NCBI GenBank assembly: GCA_023387735.1
Contig: JAEWHP010000014.1
Span: 183,623 to 247,622, forward strand
Origin: Pseudomonadota bacterium
GTDB taxonomy: Bacteria; Pseudomonadota; Alphaproteobacteria; Rhizobiales; Xanthobacteraceae
Reading direction: 5' to 3'
DNA length: 64,000 bases
Shown: positions 33,461 through 43,530 of the stretch, piece by piece
Numbering within the stretch: position 1 is the stretch's first letter
Layout of the letters: every line of letters starts with the position of its first letter
Notes under the pieces: generated by a model
Database searches by the model: none
Told to the model about the DNA's origin: nothing
Seen by the model: the letters and a program-made list of their open reading frames with translations, nothing else
Made by a program: the position numbers and the translations under genes

Positions 33461-33578
33461 GTCGTCCCGGCGAAGGCCGGGACCCATACGCCGTGCCGAA
33501 GATGTTAGGCACGACGTCAGAGACCTTGCTTCATTACTACCGCCGCAGAGTATGGGTCCCGGCCTTCGCCGGGACGAC
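33461..33578. repeat. MITE-like element with 29-bp perfect terminal inverted repeats
   Basis: The outer arms begin GTCGTCCCGGCGAAGGCCGG and are perfect inverted repeats of 29 bases (33461-33489 and 33550-33578). The 60-base interior has its own stem CGTGCC / GGCACG. It lies between the binding-protein and permease genes of the cyanate unit. No open frame and no clear target duplication seen. Confidence 0.8.
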
Positions 33579-33603
33579 AGCGGCAAACGTTGCGCGCCCG
33601 CCC

Positions 33604-34989
33604 TCACGACGCCTTCCTGATCTTGAAGCTGGCGAGATAGTCGTCCGGCTTTTGCGGATCGAACGCCTTGCCCATCACCGAGAACGACTTGTACGACGTC
33701 GTTGGCGGTGTCAGCCCCATCTCCTTCATGACCTTGCCAGTATCGGTCGCGAGATAGACCTGTTCGGCCACCGCCTTGTAGTCGACGTCGCCCTTGATCT
33801 GGCCCCAGCGCTTCATCTGGGTCAGCATCCACACCGCGAACGACTGCCAGGGGAACGGATCGAAGTCGACGCGCTTGGCGTCGGTCTTCACGCCGCCGAG
33901 GCCGTCGGCATAGGTGCCGGTCAGAACCTGCTCCAGCACGGTGACGGGCGCGTTGATGTAGTTGGCCGGCGCGATCGCTTCCGCGATCTGCTTGCGGTTC
34001 TCGGCCTTCGACGCATAGGCGGTCGCATCCACGATCGCCCGCGTCAGCGCCGCAAAGCTGTTCGGCGAGTTGGTGATGAACTCGCGGCTGGCGGCGAAGC
34101 TGCAGCAGGGATGACCGTCCCAGATTTCCTTGGACAGGATGTGCATGAAGCCGACGCCGTCATAGATCGCGCGCTGGCAGATGTTGTCGGGCGCGAGGAA
34201 GCCGTCGATGTTGTCGGCGCGAAGGTTGGCGACCATCTCCGGCGGCGGCACCGAGCGGAGTTGCACGTCGGTGTCGGGATCGAGGCCGTGTTCGGCGAGG
34301 TAGTAGCGCAGCAGGTAGTTGTGCATCGAATAGTCGAACGGAATGGCGAACTTCATGCCCTTCCAGGTCTTCGGATCGCGCTTGTCCTTGTGCTTCATGG
34401 CGAGCGTGATGCCCTGCCCGTTGATGTTCTCGATCGCCGGCACCGTGAACGGGATCGCATTGGCGCCCAGCCCGAGCGAGATCGCGATCGGCATCGGCGC
34501 CAGCATGTGGGCGGCGTCGTATTCCTTGTTGATGGTCTTGTCGCGGATCACGGCCCAGCCCGCGGTCTTCACCACTTCGACGTTGAGGCCGTGCTTGGAA
34601 TAGAAGCCGAGCGGATGCGCCATGATGATCGGCGTCGCGCAGGTGATCGGAATGAAGCCGACCTTGAGGTCCTTCTTCTCGGGCGCGCCGGCTTGTGCGA
34701 ACACCTCGGTTGCAGTCTTGAGCGGGAAGAATTGCGAGATCGCGGCCAGCGCCGTCGAGGCGCCGACCGATTTCAGGAAGGCGCGCCGCGCCACGTCCTT
34801 TGGAAACATCGCCCGCATCACGGCGGACGCCACCACGCCCTCGTAGCGTTTGTCTTCGCTGGGCGCGGGCTCGCAGCGCAATGCCAGCGCGGCATGTTCG
34901 TGTTCGGCTTCGCTGACGTGCTGGCCGCAACTGCAGCCTCCCGAACGAAGACTGCGGTTGGGATCGAATGGGTTGTCGAAGGTAGACAT
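33604..34989 (-). CDS. ABC substrate-binding protein, NrtA/CynA-like, with Cys/His N-terminal extension
   Basis: 461 residues, ATG preceded by GGAGG. The main domain (from about residue 105) is an NrtA/SsuA-type binding protein: LKVGFIPITCATPIIMAHPLGFYSKHGLNVEVVKTAGWAVIRDKTINKEYDAAHMLAPMPIA. A Tat-like signal with ARRAFLK lies at about residues 66-72, not at the very N-terminus. Ahead of it is an unusual stretch, SGGCSCGQHVSEAEHEHAAL, rich in Cys and His (C19, C21). It heads the cyanate unit under a sigma-54 promoter. Confidence 0.9.
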   Translation of the reverse strand: MSTFDNPFDPNRSLRSGGCSCGQHVSEAEHEHAALALRCEPAPSEDKRYEGVVASAVMRAMFPKDVARRAFLKSVGASTALAAISQFFPLKTATEVFAQAGAPEKKDLKVGFIPITCATPIIMAHPLGFYSKHGLNVEVVKTAGWAVIRDKTINKEYDAAHMLAPMPIAISLGLGANAIPFTVPAIENINGQGITLAMKHKDKRDPKTWKGMKFAIPFDYSMHNYLLRYYLAEHGLDPDTDVQLRSVPPPEMVANLRADNIDGFLAPDNICQRAIYDGVGFMHILSKEIWDGHPCCSFAASREFITNSPNSFAALTRAIVDATAYASKAENRKQIAEAIAPANYINAPVTVLEQVLTGTYADGLGGVKTDAKRVDFDPFPWQSFAVWMLTQMKRWGQIKGDVDYKAVAEQVYLATDTGKVMKEMGLTPPTTSYKSFSVMGKAFDPQKPDDYLASFKIRKAS

Positions 34990-35022
34990 GAGGCCTCCTG
35001 CACCGATGCTGCCCCCTAATTA

Positions 35023-35038
35023 AGCAAGGCACATGCCA
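35023..35038 (-). promoter_or_regulatory. Sigma-54 promoter of the cyanate operon
   Basis: On the minus strand: TGGCATG TGCC TTGCT, against the consensus TGGCACG-N4-TTGCW; the GG at -24 and GC at -12 are correctly spaced. The start codon of the binding protein lies 34 bases downstream with GGAGG before it. Confidence 0.85.
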
Positions 35039-35113
35039 GCCCACTTCTTCGGCGGTTACGTTGATGTCGCAGGGTTTTGCTTGCTATTGGCGACTACGAA
35101 AACTCGTGATAAA

Positions 35114-35144
35114 CGAAAAATCGTAATTCAATTACGATTTCTCG
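35114..35144. promoter_or_regulatory. 31-bp palindrome, likely activator binding site
   Basis: CGAAAAATCGTAATT, a central C, then AATTACGATTTCTCG. The two 15-base arms match at 14 positions, and the inner 11 pairs are perfect. It lies 75-105 bases upstream of the sigma-54 promoter, the usual distance for an enhancer-type activator site, and 9 bases before the activator's own ATG, so it may also allow self-repression. Confidence 0.7.
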
Positions 35145-35153
35145 GAGTGCCTG

Positions 35154-37076
<1,923 letters not shown>

Positions 37077-37228
37077 TTGGAGCGTGCACACATAACGCTG
37101 GCTTCCCGTGACTCGACACAAACTTCCCCATGTACGCGCCTGTCGACCACTGATGTTCGGGGTGGTCTTCCTCTCGCAAAGTGTTAGGCTCCGGCCATCG
37201 GATTGCGCGCGTTCCGGGCAGGCCCGCC

Positions 37229-37645
37229 ATGCGACGCTGGGACTTCACCACCCGTGTTGTGCGTGAGGCTGCTGCTGGTGTGGCCGTGAGCAGCCTTGTT
37301 CTCGCCGCCAGTTCCGCCTTGGCGCAGCAGCATCAGCATCCACCGCAAGATCAGGCCATCCATGAGCGGTTCTATTCCACATGGATGATGCCAAACAATC
37401 GGGCCGTGCCGTGTTGCAGCAGCCAGGATTGTTCGCCAGCAGAATCCAGGATTGAAGACGGTCATTGGGTTGCCCGCAAAATCGGCGGCGACGGCTTTTG
37501 GACCGTCGTTCCGCCGGCGAGAATCGAGCATGATCGCGAGAGTCCTGACGGCCGCAGCCACCTCTGCAGCCGGCGAATTGACTGGGTTTCCCAGCTTGGC
37601 CTTGGAGAGGTCGTGCTGTGTTTTATTCCTGGCGCGGGCTTTTGA
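37229..37645 (+). CDS. Exported protein of unknown function, cysteine-containing
   Basis: 138 residues from ATG 37229, which begins a signal peptide (VAVSSLVLAASSALAQ). The mature part has HERFYSTWMMPNNRAVPCCSSQDCSPAESRIEDGHWVARK, with a CC...C cluster, then WTVVPPARIEHDRESPDGRSHLC. The tandem cysteines suggest disulfides or metal binding in the periplasm. No family name that I can give with confidence. Confidence 0.6.
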   Translation: MRRWDFTTRVVREAAAGVAVSSLVLAASSALAQQHQHPPQDQAIHERFYSTWMMPNNRAVPCCSSQDCSPAESRIEDGHWVARKIGGDGFWTVVPPARIEHDRESPDGRSHLCSRRIDWVSQLGLGEVVLCFIPGAGF

Positions 37646-37875
37646 TCGGAGCCTTGCCAGCTCACGCTGACGGGTTGGTCAAAAGCCTGTGCACCTCGGC
37701 TGTGCCCTGAGCACTGAAGTTCCAACCCGTCGCATATCTGCCGCACCGCAGACCTATCGCACGAACGTGTCCGGCGTGCCGCACTGTGGACGCATTCGGA
37801 CATTCATGCTTCCGGCGTGGCTGAGGGAGGCACGGCTGACTGCCGTGTTTTCTCCAACGTAGAGGTAACAGTACT

Positions 37876-38070
37876 GTGAAGAAGATCGTGATTGCAGCGG
37901 GTGCGACGTTTGCCCTGGTGACGGCTGCGGCTGCTGCCGACATTCCGCGCCGACAGCCCGTTTATCAGACGGCCGAGGTCGGCAAGATGCCGATCGGCAA
38001 GACCCCCATCGGGAAAACCCCGGTCGGCAAGACGCCCGTCGTCGCGCCGCGGCCCTATGCGCGGTACTGA
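37876..38070 (+). CDS. Small exported protein with GKTP repeats
   Basis: 64 residues, GTG start. A signal peptide (MKKIVIAAGATFALVTAAAAA) is followed by a short mature chain with four repeats of GKxPI/V (KMPIGKTPIGKTPVGKTPVV), encoded by imperfect 15-base direct repeats. It lies 48 bases before another exported-protein gene in the same direction. Function unknown. Confidence 0.6.
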   Translation: MKKIVIAAGATFALVTAAAAADIPRRQPVYQTAEVGKMPIGKTPIGKTPVGKTPVVAPRPYARY

Positions 38071-38118
38071 GTCAGACATCGTTGATTCTGACCTTCGTCG
38101 ACAGCTGAAGGGCGAACC

Positions 38119-38826
38119 GTGGCAAATGGACCGAAGAGATTAGCACTCTGCCTGCTTGCGGGGTTCACACTCGCTGTCCCGCTCGCGTGCGAAATCACTC
38201 CAGCTTCTGCACGCGAGCTTGACGCGCGCGCGGGGTTTGAGCGTTTCATTTCCCACATACAGGAAGGTTACAAGCGCGTCGCCAACGCAGACGCGCTTGT
38301 TTCCGGCGAGACGTCTACTGAATCGAGTCCATCGCCGCAGCCGCCCCGGAAGCCGGCATCGCGATCGGCAAAAGGCCCGTACTACGTGGACTTCAGGGCC
38401 AGAACGGCGGCAAGCTGGGGACACGCTTTCGTCTGGTACGGGAAGACGAGCGAACGCGCCGTTGAAGTCGCGGGCCTCACGCCTGCGGGAGACACCCTGC
38501 CCTACATACTTGGTCATCTGACGTGGGTGCCGTCCGAGACCACGGCGAGCTATGGCGATCTCGATCCGCAGTATCTGACCGCCAGTTATCGCGTTTACCT
38601 GAACGAGCCGGACGCCAGGCGGGTTTTCGCCTACATCAAGAAACTGCAGGCAAGTTCACCGGTCTGGAACGCCGAAACCACCAATTGCACGGCGTTCATC
38701 GGCAGCATCGCGGAATTCATGGGACTGAAGGTTCCGCACCGCTGGCAGCGTCCCGAGAAGTACGTCAACAATCTGAGGGCGATGAATGACGGGCGCCAGA
38801 TGGTCCGCCTGTCAGCGGAGCAATAG
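38119..38826 (+). CDS. Exported protein of unknown function, DUF4105-like features
   Basis: 235 residues, GTG start, signal peptide (RLALCLLAGFTLAVPLACEITPASA). After a Pro/Ser-rich linker (about 60-85) comes a domain with SWGHAFVWYGK, PSETTASYGDLDPQYLTASYRVYL and WNAETTNCTAFIGSIAEFMGL. The His in the first motif and the Cys in NCTAF resemble a papain-like Cys-His arrangement as in NlpC/P60 or DUF4105 domains, but I cannot confirm a match. Probably periplasmic. Confidence 0.6.
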   Translation: MANGPKRLALCLLAGFTLAVPLACEITPASARELDARAGFERFISHIQEGYKRVANADALVSGETSTESSPSPQPPRKPASRSAKGPYYVDFRARTAASWGHAFVWYGKTSERAVEVAGLTPAGDTLPYILGHLTWVPSETTASYGDLDPQYLTASYRVYLNEPDARRVFAYIKKLQASSPVWNAETTNCTAFIGSIAEFMGLKVPHRWQRPEKYVNNLRAMNDGRQMVRLSAEQ

Positions 38827-38848
38827 CTCGCCATCAATTTCGTCCGGC

Positions 38849-39493
38849 TTACCGTCGCGCGATGCTCTCTTCGCGCAACTTCGCGCGCTTCCGCCACACC
38901 TGCAGGTCGGTCATGACCTTTATGGCCGCAGCGAGCACCAGCGCGCAAAGCATCGCCTTCGAGATCGTCTCCATCGTGCCCTCGATCAGCATGCCATGCA
39001 CCACGCTGCCGACGACGATGACGATCGCGAGCAGCGTATGCGCGATGCGCCAGGTTCGCGGTCGCACGCCCAATCGCCGGCGGAGTGAGGCAAAGATCGC
39101 GACGGCGAAGATCGCCCACATCGCGACCACACCGAACGGGGAGAACGTCGTCGGTGACGAAAAGAGCAGCGCGTCGATCATGTCGGGCGGACTGGTGATC
39201 CAGAGGCCGCCGACGTGGATCACCACCGCCACGACGAGCGCGCCGCCGATCCAGAGGTGTACGCGCCGGCCGCTATAGGCCGACAGTCCCGGCAGGTATC
39301 CGGCAATCAGCAAGGGCTGAACGAGCATGAGCCCGAGCCCGACAATCCCTGCAAAGCAAGCCAGTATGTAGACCGGATCGCGCCATTCCAGCAGCGGGCT
39401 CGCCGCCGCAGCGGCAATCGGCACACCAACGGCGACTGCAAGGGCTGCCCAGATCAGGACCACCCGAGCCGAGGTCGAACTCTTCGTTGGCAA
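38849..39493 (-). CDS. Ferric-reductase-like transmembrane protein
   Basis: 214 residues with six membrane segments. GRRVHLWIGGALVVAVVIHVGGLWI and RTWRIAHTLLAIVIVVGSVVHGMLI carry histidines spaced as in the haem-binding helices of the ferric reductase-like (MsrQ/YedZ-type) domain. No flavin or NAD domain is attached. The gene follows the intradiol-like gene by five bases, so the two are one unit, perhaps a membrane cytochrome with an exported partner. Confidence 0.78.
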   Translation of the reverse strand: MPTKSSTSARVVLIWAALAVAVGVPIAAAAASPLLEWRDPVYILACFAGIVGLGLMLVQPLLIAGYLPGLSAYSGRRVHLWIGGALVVAVVIHVGGLWITSPPDMIDALLFSSPTTFSPFGVVAMWAIFAVAIFASLRRRLGVRPRTWRIAHTLLAIVIVVGSVVHGMLIEGTMETISKAMLCALVLAAAIKVMTDLQVWRKRAKLREESIARR

Positions 39494-39498
39494 CTCGG

Positions 39499-39987
39499 TC
39501 AGACCGGCTGCAGGACGAAGTGCGCTTCCAGGCTGGTATCCTTGGCGCTCCGCATCACCGGCCGCAGAAACACCGTTTTGAATTCGCCGCCGTCATAGGC
39601 GAGGTGACCATGCGGTTGGCCGAAAATAGGAACGATCTGCGGCATCTCCAGGCGAAACGCCCCGTTCTTGTCGGTGAGCGTCGCGCCATGGCTCTGCGGT
39701 TCGTGCTCGCGCCCTTCGGTGGTGTGCGCCCAGATCTGGATGCGCTGCCCGACCAGCGGCGCCCCGTCGCCGGCGCGGCGCACGGTGCCGCTCATCCAGA
39801 AGCCACCCTTGCCGATTCGGTCCACGGTCGGCGCGCCCGCGCGGTAGTTGTTGGCGCCGCCCGACATCGAAGGCGTCGGTGCGAGGCCTTGCGCGTACGC
39901 AGGCCACAGGAGCCCGGAGGCCCCGGCGACCAGGACGGAGCCGCCAGCGACGAGGAGGTTACGGCGGTTGAATACGGCAGTGGTCAT
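39499..39987 (-). CDS. Tat-exported intradiol-dioxygenase-like protein
   Basis: 162 residues with a twin-arginine signal (NRRNLLVAGGSVLVAGASGLLW). The rest is a beta sandwich like the protocatechuate 3,4-dioxygenase core: GKGGFWMSGTVRRAGDGAPLVGQRIQIWAHTTEGREHE, GATLTDKNGAFRLEMP and PHGHLAYDG. The HGH could be the paired iron histidines, but the two iron tyrosines of true intradiol enzymes are not at the expected places (GREHE where GRYRH is usual). Catalysis is therefore doubtful. It is co-transcribed with a ferric-reductase-like protein. Confidence 0.7.
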   Translation of the reverse strand: MTTAVFNRRNLLVAGGSVLVAGASGLLWPAYAQGLAPTPSMSGGANNYRAGAPTVDRIGKGGFWMSGTVRRAGDGAPLVGQRIQIWAHTTEGREHEPQSHGATLTDKNGAFRLEMPQIVPIFGQPHGHLAYDGGEFKTVFLRPVMRSAKDTSLEAHFVLQPV

Positions 39988-40187
39988 GTAAACGCCTCCT
40001 GGCGCCCGTGCAGTTGCTCCGCCGAGGGTACAACAACAAGCCCGAACCGCACAGTTAAGGCAGGCAGCGAGCGAGATGGGCGCAATAACAGTGTTGTGAA
40101 CGGGCGTGCCGGCCGCTCAACCAGCGCGGTTCACGAGGCATACTCTGAAGCGCCCGAACACTTGGCGTCGATGACGGGGAGCACAAA

Positions 40188-40625
40188 ATGATACTCAATC
40201 CGGATCACGTTACGATTGCAGTCGCAGACCCAGGCCCCGCGATCGCGTTCTTTGCTCTGCTTGGCTTCAGAGAGGATCACGTCGCATCGATCGATGGTGG
40301 CATTCCCGCCCGCTACATGGGGATGCCGGCCATGAGGGCGCAGCACATCACCCTCGCGCTCGACGGCGCCTATCATTTCGAGATCCAGCTGCTTGTGTTC
40401 GACCCGCCGCCGGGGAACGATCCGGGCGCGCACCCGACGAACTTGCGAAAACGGGGCTTCAATCACATAGCCTTCCGCGTCGACGACATTGAGGCGGCCA
40501 CCGCGCACCTCGTCGCCAACGGCGTCACCGTGCTGAGCGAGGAGATGGACTACATCGGCCGAAAGCTGCGGCTGTTCGAGGGTCCAGAAGGCATCACCGT
40601 CGAGCTGGTGCAGCGGGACGACTAG
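40188..40625 (+). CDS. VOC (glyoxalase/bleomycin resistance) superfamily protein
   Basis: 145 residues covering two VOC beta-alpha-beta modules. LNPDHVTIAVADPGPAIAFFALLGF holds the first metal His, FNHIAFRVDDIEAATAHLVANGV the second, and RLFEGPEGITVELVQ the C-terminal Glu. The family includes glyoxalases, dioxygenases and epimerases; the substrate is unknown. Its last four bases overlap the convergent outer-membrane protein gene. Confidence 0.85.
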   Translation: MILNPDHVTIAVADPGPAIAFFALLGFREDHVASIDGGIPARYMGMPAMRAQHITLALDGAYHFEIQLLVFDPPPGNDPGAHPTNLRKRGFNHIAFRVDDIEAATAHLVANGVTVLSEEMDYIGRKLRLFEGPEGITVELVQRDD

Positions 40626-41239
40626 TAACGGCGGTTTCCGACGGAGAAAGACGAAGCGCCGGGGAGCGAATTGATCTCGCTGTCTAGCCGCCCGGACTGC
40701 TGGACGTAACCGACCTCGAGCGACAGGCTGATGTTCGACGTCGCCTGAAATTCGACGCCGGCATACGCACTTGAGAGTGGCAGCGTGCCGGACTTGGTGT
40801 CGAACGGCGCGAACGCGCTGCTCCCGATTCCGGTGTTGTATTTCAGCGTATCGAACCCGGCAAAAAAGCTGACGGGCGGCCCGCCGCCGTTCTTCAGGTT
40901 GTAGCCGAACTGCACGCCCTCGCTATAGACCGAGCCGAAGCCACCGAGCGCGCTCTGGCTGAAGTTGCTGAGGCCCATGCTGTTGCGCTGGCTGCCGACA
41001 AAAAAGCCGTTCGAAAAATTGTAGCGCGCGTAGGCAGAGCCGTTGCCGAGGTCGCGAAAGTCGAAGCTCGGAAAGGTGCCGTAGCTGTCCGCGCTCTCGC
41101 CGGCAGCGCCGCTGAATCCCATCGGCCAGCCCGGGGTCCAGTAGTTTACCGGCCCCGCCTGCGCGTGAGCCGCCGGCGCGCCCAGACAGAGCGCAACCGC
41201 AACCATTGCATAACCAAATCTGCGTGAGAACATCGACAT
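40622..41239 (-). CDS. Outer-membrane beta-barrel protein
   Basis: 205 residues from ATG 41239 (GTG 41251 and ATG 41233 are alternatives). A signal peptide (YAMVAVALCLGAPAAHAQA) precedes alternating strands such as SAYARYNFSNGFFVGSQ, GVQFGYNLKNGG, VSFFAGFDTLKYN and NISLSLEVGYVQQSG. Similar eight-stranded barrels are common porin-like proteins in rhizobia. The C-terminal residue is Tyr, not Phe. Confidence 0.7.
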   Translation of the reverse strand: MSMFSRRFGYAMVAVALCLGAPAAHAQAGPVNYWTPGWPMGFSGAAGESADSYGTFPSFDFRDLGNGSAYARYNFSNGFFVGSQRNSMGLSNFSQSALGGFGSVYSEGVQFGYNLKNGGGPPVSFFAGFDTLKYNTGIGSSAFAPFDTKSGTLPLSSAYAGVEFQATSNISLSLEVGYVQQSGRLDSEINSLPGASSFSVGNRRY

Positions 41240-41337
41240 CCGCGCGACCACCCGACTGCGTCGCGATTATACGCAAGCGACATCGGGATTGCCAGCGCGG
41301 CGCGATGGCGCGGTTCCATCGCTGGCCGCGCCACATC

Positions 41338-41387
41338 GAGGCTGTTGCAGTCCGATTCGATGGAATCAGACTGCAACAGCAAGCCTC
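41338..41387. repeat. Long inverted repeat, probably also a terminator
   Basis: GAGGCT...GCTGTTGCAGTC pairs with GACTGCAACAGC...AGCCTC; 12 perfect pairs with extra outer pairs. The loop CGATTCGATGGAATCA resembles the loop side of the element after murI. It lies just behind the sulfurtransferase gene and before the barrel-protein gene. There is no long T-run. Confidence 0.6.
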
Positions 41388-41391
41388 GCCG

Positions 41392-42267
41392 TTACGCCGC
41401 CTTGGTGAGCTTGGCCTCCATCGGCAGCCCCTCCTCGATCGGCAGCGCCGGATCGCGCGACCATTCGTTCCAGGAGCCGAAATACATCCGCACATCCTTG
41501 ATGCCGGCGTTCTTCAGCGCGAGGAACGTGTTCGAGGCGCGCGCGCCCTTGAAGCAGTAGAGATAGACCGGCGTATTCTCGGTGATGCCGACGGTGGCGC
41601 ACTCGGCCAGTATCTCGTTCTTGGACTTGAAGCGCGGACCTTCGGCGGTCGGCTTCATCATGCGGTACCATTCGAGCCAGACGGCACCGGGGATGCGTCC
41701 CTTGCGCGGGCAGAAATCCTTCCCATAAGGCGAAGAGCTTTCGCCGATCCACTCGTCGATGTCGCGGACGTCGAGCAGCGCGATGGCGGGCTTGCCGACC
41801 GCGGCCAGCATGGTCTTGGCGTCGATCAGGATGTCGCCGGCCTCGGGCACGATCGGGAACGACGCCTTCACCGGCGACGGTACGTCGGTGGTGACCGGCA
41901 GGCCCGCCGCCGTCCACGCATCGTAGCCGCCATGCAGCACCTTGACCTTGGGATAGCCGAGCATGGTCAGGAGATAGTAGCCACGGCAGGACTGTCCGAA
42001 GCCTGAATTCATCGACTGTTCGTAGATGACGGCGGTCTCTTTACCCGAGAGCCCGGCGGCGCCGAACGCATCGGCAAATTTCGTCTTCAGTTCGGCAATG
42101 CCTTCCGGCGTCGAGGTCGCCAGATAGGTGAAGATTTCATGGACATTGACGGCGCCGGGGAGATGGCCCGCGCCGTAGGCCTCGGGATTGCGGGTGTCGA
42201 TGATGACACACGGCTCATTCTTGAGGAATTCCGCGAGTTCGCCGGCAGTAATCAGAACGTCCGTCAT
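41392..42267 (-). CDS. sseA: Two-domain sulfurtransferase (thiosulfate/3-mercaptopyruvate type)
   Basis: 291 residues with two rhodanese domains; DTRNPEAYGAGHLPGAVNVHEI marks the first and LLDVRDIDEWIGESSSPYGKDFCPRKGRIPGAVWLEW the second. The catalytic cysteine is C238 in YLYCFKGARASN, a loop closer to thiosulfate-type rhodaneses than to CGSGVTA mercaptopyruvate enzymes. The gene name is therefore only approximate. It transfers sulfane sulfur to thiols. It follows the acyl-CoA dehydrogenase-like gene on the same strand. Confidence 0.85.
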   Translation of the reverse strand: MTDVLITAGELAEFLKNEPCVIIDTRNPEAYGAGHLPGAVNVHEIFTYLATSTPEGIAELKTKFADAFGAAGLSGKETAVIYEQSMNSGFGQSCRGYYLLTMLGYPKVKVLHGGYDAWTAAGLPVTTDVPSPVKASFPIVPEAGDILIDAKTMLAAVGKPAIALLDVRDIDEWIGESSSPYGKDFCPRKGRIPGAVWLEWYRMMKPTAEGPRFKSKNEILAECATVGITENTPVYLYCFKGARASNTFLALKNAGIKDVRMYFGSWNEWSRDPALPIEEGLPMEAKLTKAA

Positions 42268-42319
42268 GGCAGGCCTCTCCTGTTATGTGGTTGCTGGTTT
42301 GGTCGAAACGGAAATCCCT

Positions 42320-43462
42320 TCAGCACTCGTCGCCGGCCAGCATCTTGCGAAGCTGCTTGGTGGCGGGCGTGACGATGGCGACGAAGTAAGCCTCGCGCAT
42401 CCGGCGCTGGGCGCGGTGGCTCTTCAAATAGCCGCGCGCGCCGCAATGGAGCATCGCCGCATGTGCCGCCGCGACGCTGGCGTCGCCTGCGCGCAACCGC
42501 AGCGCCACCACGCGACGCCAGTAGCTGTCGTCGGCGTTGTAGGGATCGAGCGCGAGCGCCATGGTCTCCTTCTCGAACTCGGCATGGAGCTCACGGAACT
42601 GAACAGGCTGTTGCGGCAGGAAGCGATTGACGTGCCTCAAGGGCGCGTCGACTTCGTCCATGATCTGAATGCAGTCCTTGATCAGCCCGAGCGCCATGCC
42701 GGCCTGCAGCAGGATGAAGCCGGCGCGGATCTTCTTGACGAACGGTCCCGCCGGTTCGGCCAGGATCAATTCATCCGGCACGAAGACGTCGCGGAATTGC
42801 ACGGCATAGGTGCCGGTGCCATCCATCGCCAGGAACGGCTTGCACGGCTGCAGCGTGATCGCGGGATTGGCGCAATCGGCCAGGAACATGACGATGCCTG
42901 GCCCGCCCTTTGCGGTGCCGCCGCCCTCGTCCTCGCGCTCGAAGATGGTGCCGAAGAAATGGTCGGGACCCAAATTAGAAACCCAGGGCAACGCGCCGCG
43001 CACGACATAGCCGCCTTCGACCTTGCGTCCCTTCAGCTTGAGTTTCTCGATGCCGAAAAAACTCTTCATCGGGTTCGACAGCCCGGTGCCGCCAAGAATC
43101 TGCCCGCTTGCGAACTTGTCGGCGAATTTGGCCGTCAGCGCCGGATTGGCCGAGTTCGCGGCGTACCAGACCAGCGTGTTCTGGCACCACGCCATGAAGG
43201 CGGTGGCGCCGCAGACCTCGCCGAGCGCTGCGATCGATTGAATGGCGCAGCGCAGATCGGCTGCGCCATTCTCCGGTTGGTGGCTGCCCCACGCGCCGAT
43301 CTCGCCGAGACGGCGGAGCAGCGCATCGGGATAGACGGTGCCTTCATCGATCGCGAGCGCCAGGAGTGCGAGTTCCTTGCGCGCGATGATTCCGACCTGG
43401 TCGGCAATCGATGCCGATGGAAGATCGTCTGCCGCAAGCCGGGATACCGCCACTGAACTCAT
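42320..43462 (-). CDS. Acyl-CoA dehydrogenase-like flavoprotein
   Basis: 380 residues from ATG 43462, with GGAGGG upstream. The fold is visible: N-terminal helices, SIAALGEVCGATAFMAWCQNTLVW, the FAD/substrate beta domain with GGTGLSNPMKSF, GGYVVRGALPWVSNLG and AMDGTGTYAVQFRDVFVPDELIL, and a C-terminal helical domain that has drifted and lacks the usual YRDARI...YEGTSEIQ segment. It may be a monooxygenase-type relative (SfnB/DszC) acting on a sulfur compound, as it sits between sulfurtransferase and OsmC genes. Confidence 0.8.
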   Translation of the reverse strand: MSSVAVSRLAADDLPSASIADQVGIIARKELALLALAIDEGTVYPDALLRRLGEIGAWGSHQPENGAADLRCAIQSIAALGEVCGATAFMAWCQNTLVWYAANSANPALTAKFADKFASGQILGGTGLSNPMKSFFGIEKLKLKGRKVEGGYVVRGALPWVSNLGPDHFFGTIFEREDEGGGTAKGGPGIVMFLADCANPAITLQPCKPFLAMDGTGTYAVQFRDVFVPDELILAEPAGPFVKKIRAGFILLQAGMALGLIKDCIQIMDEVDAPLRHVNRFLPQQPVQFRELHAEFEKETMALALDPYNADDSYWRRVVALRLRAGDASVAAAHAAMLHCGARGYLKSHRAQRRMREAYFVAIVTPATKQLRKMLAGDEC

Positions 43463-43530
43463 GAAACCCTCCACACCCAAGATCTCTCGCACTCAAGAGA
43501 CTGTTCGCGCTCGACGCCCTCGTTGTCGGC

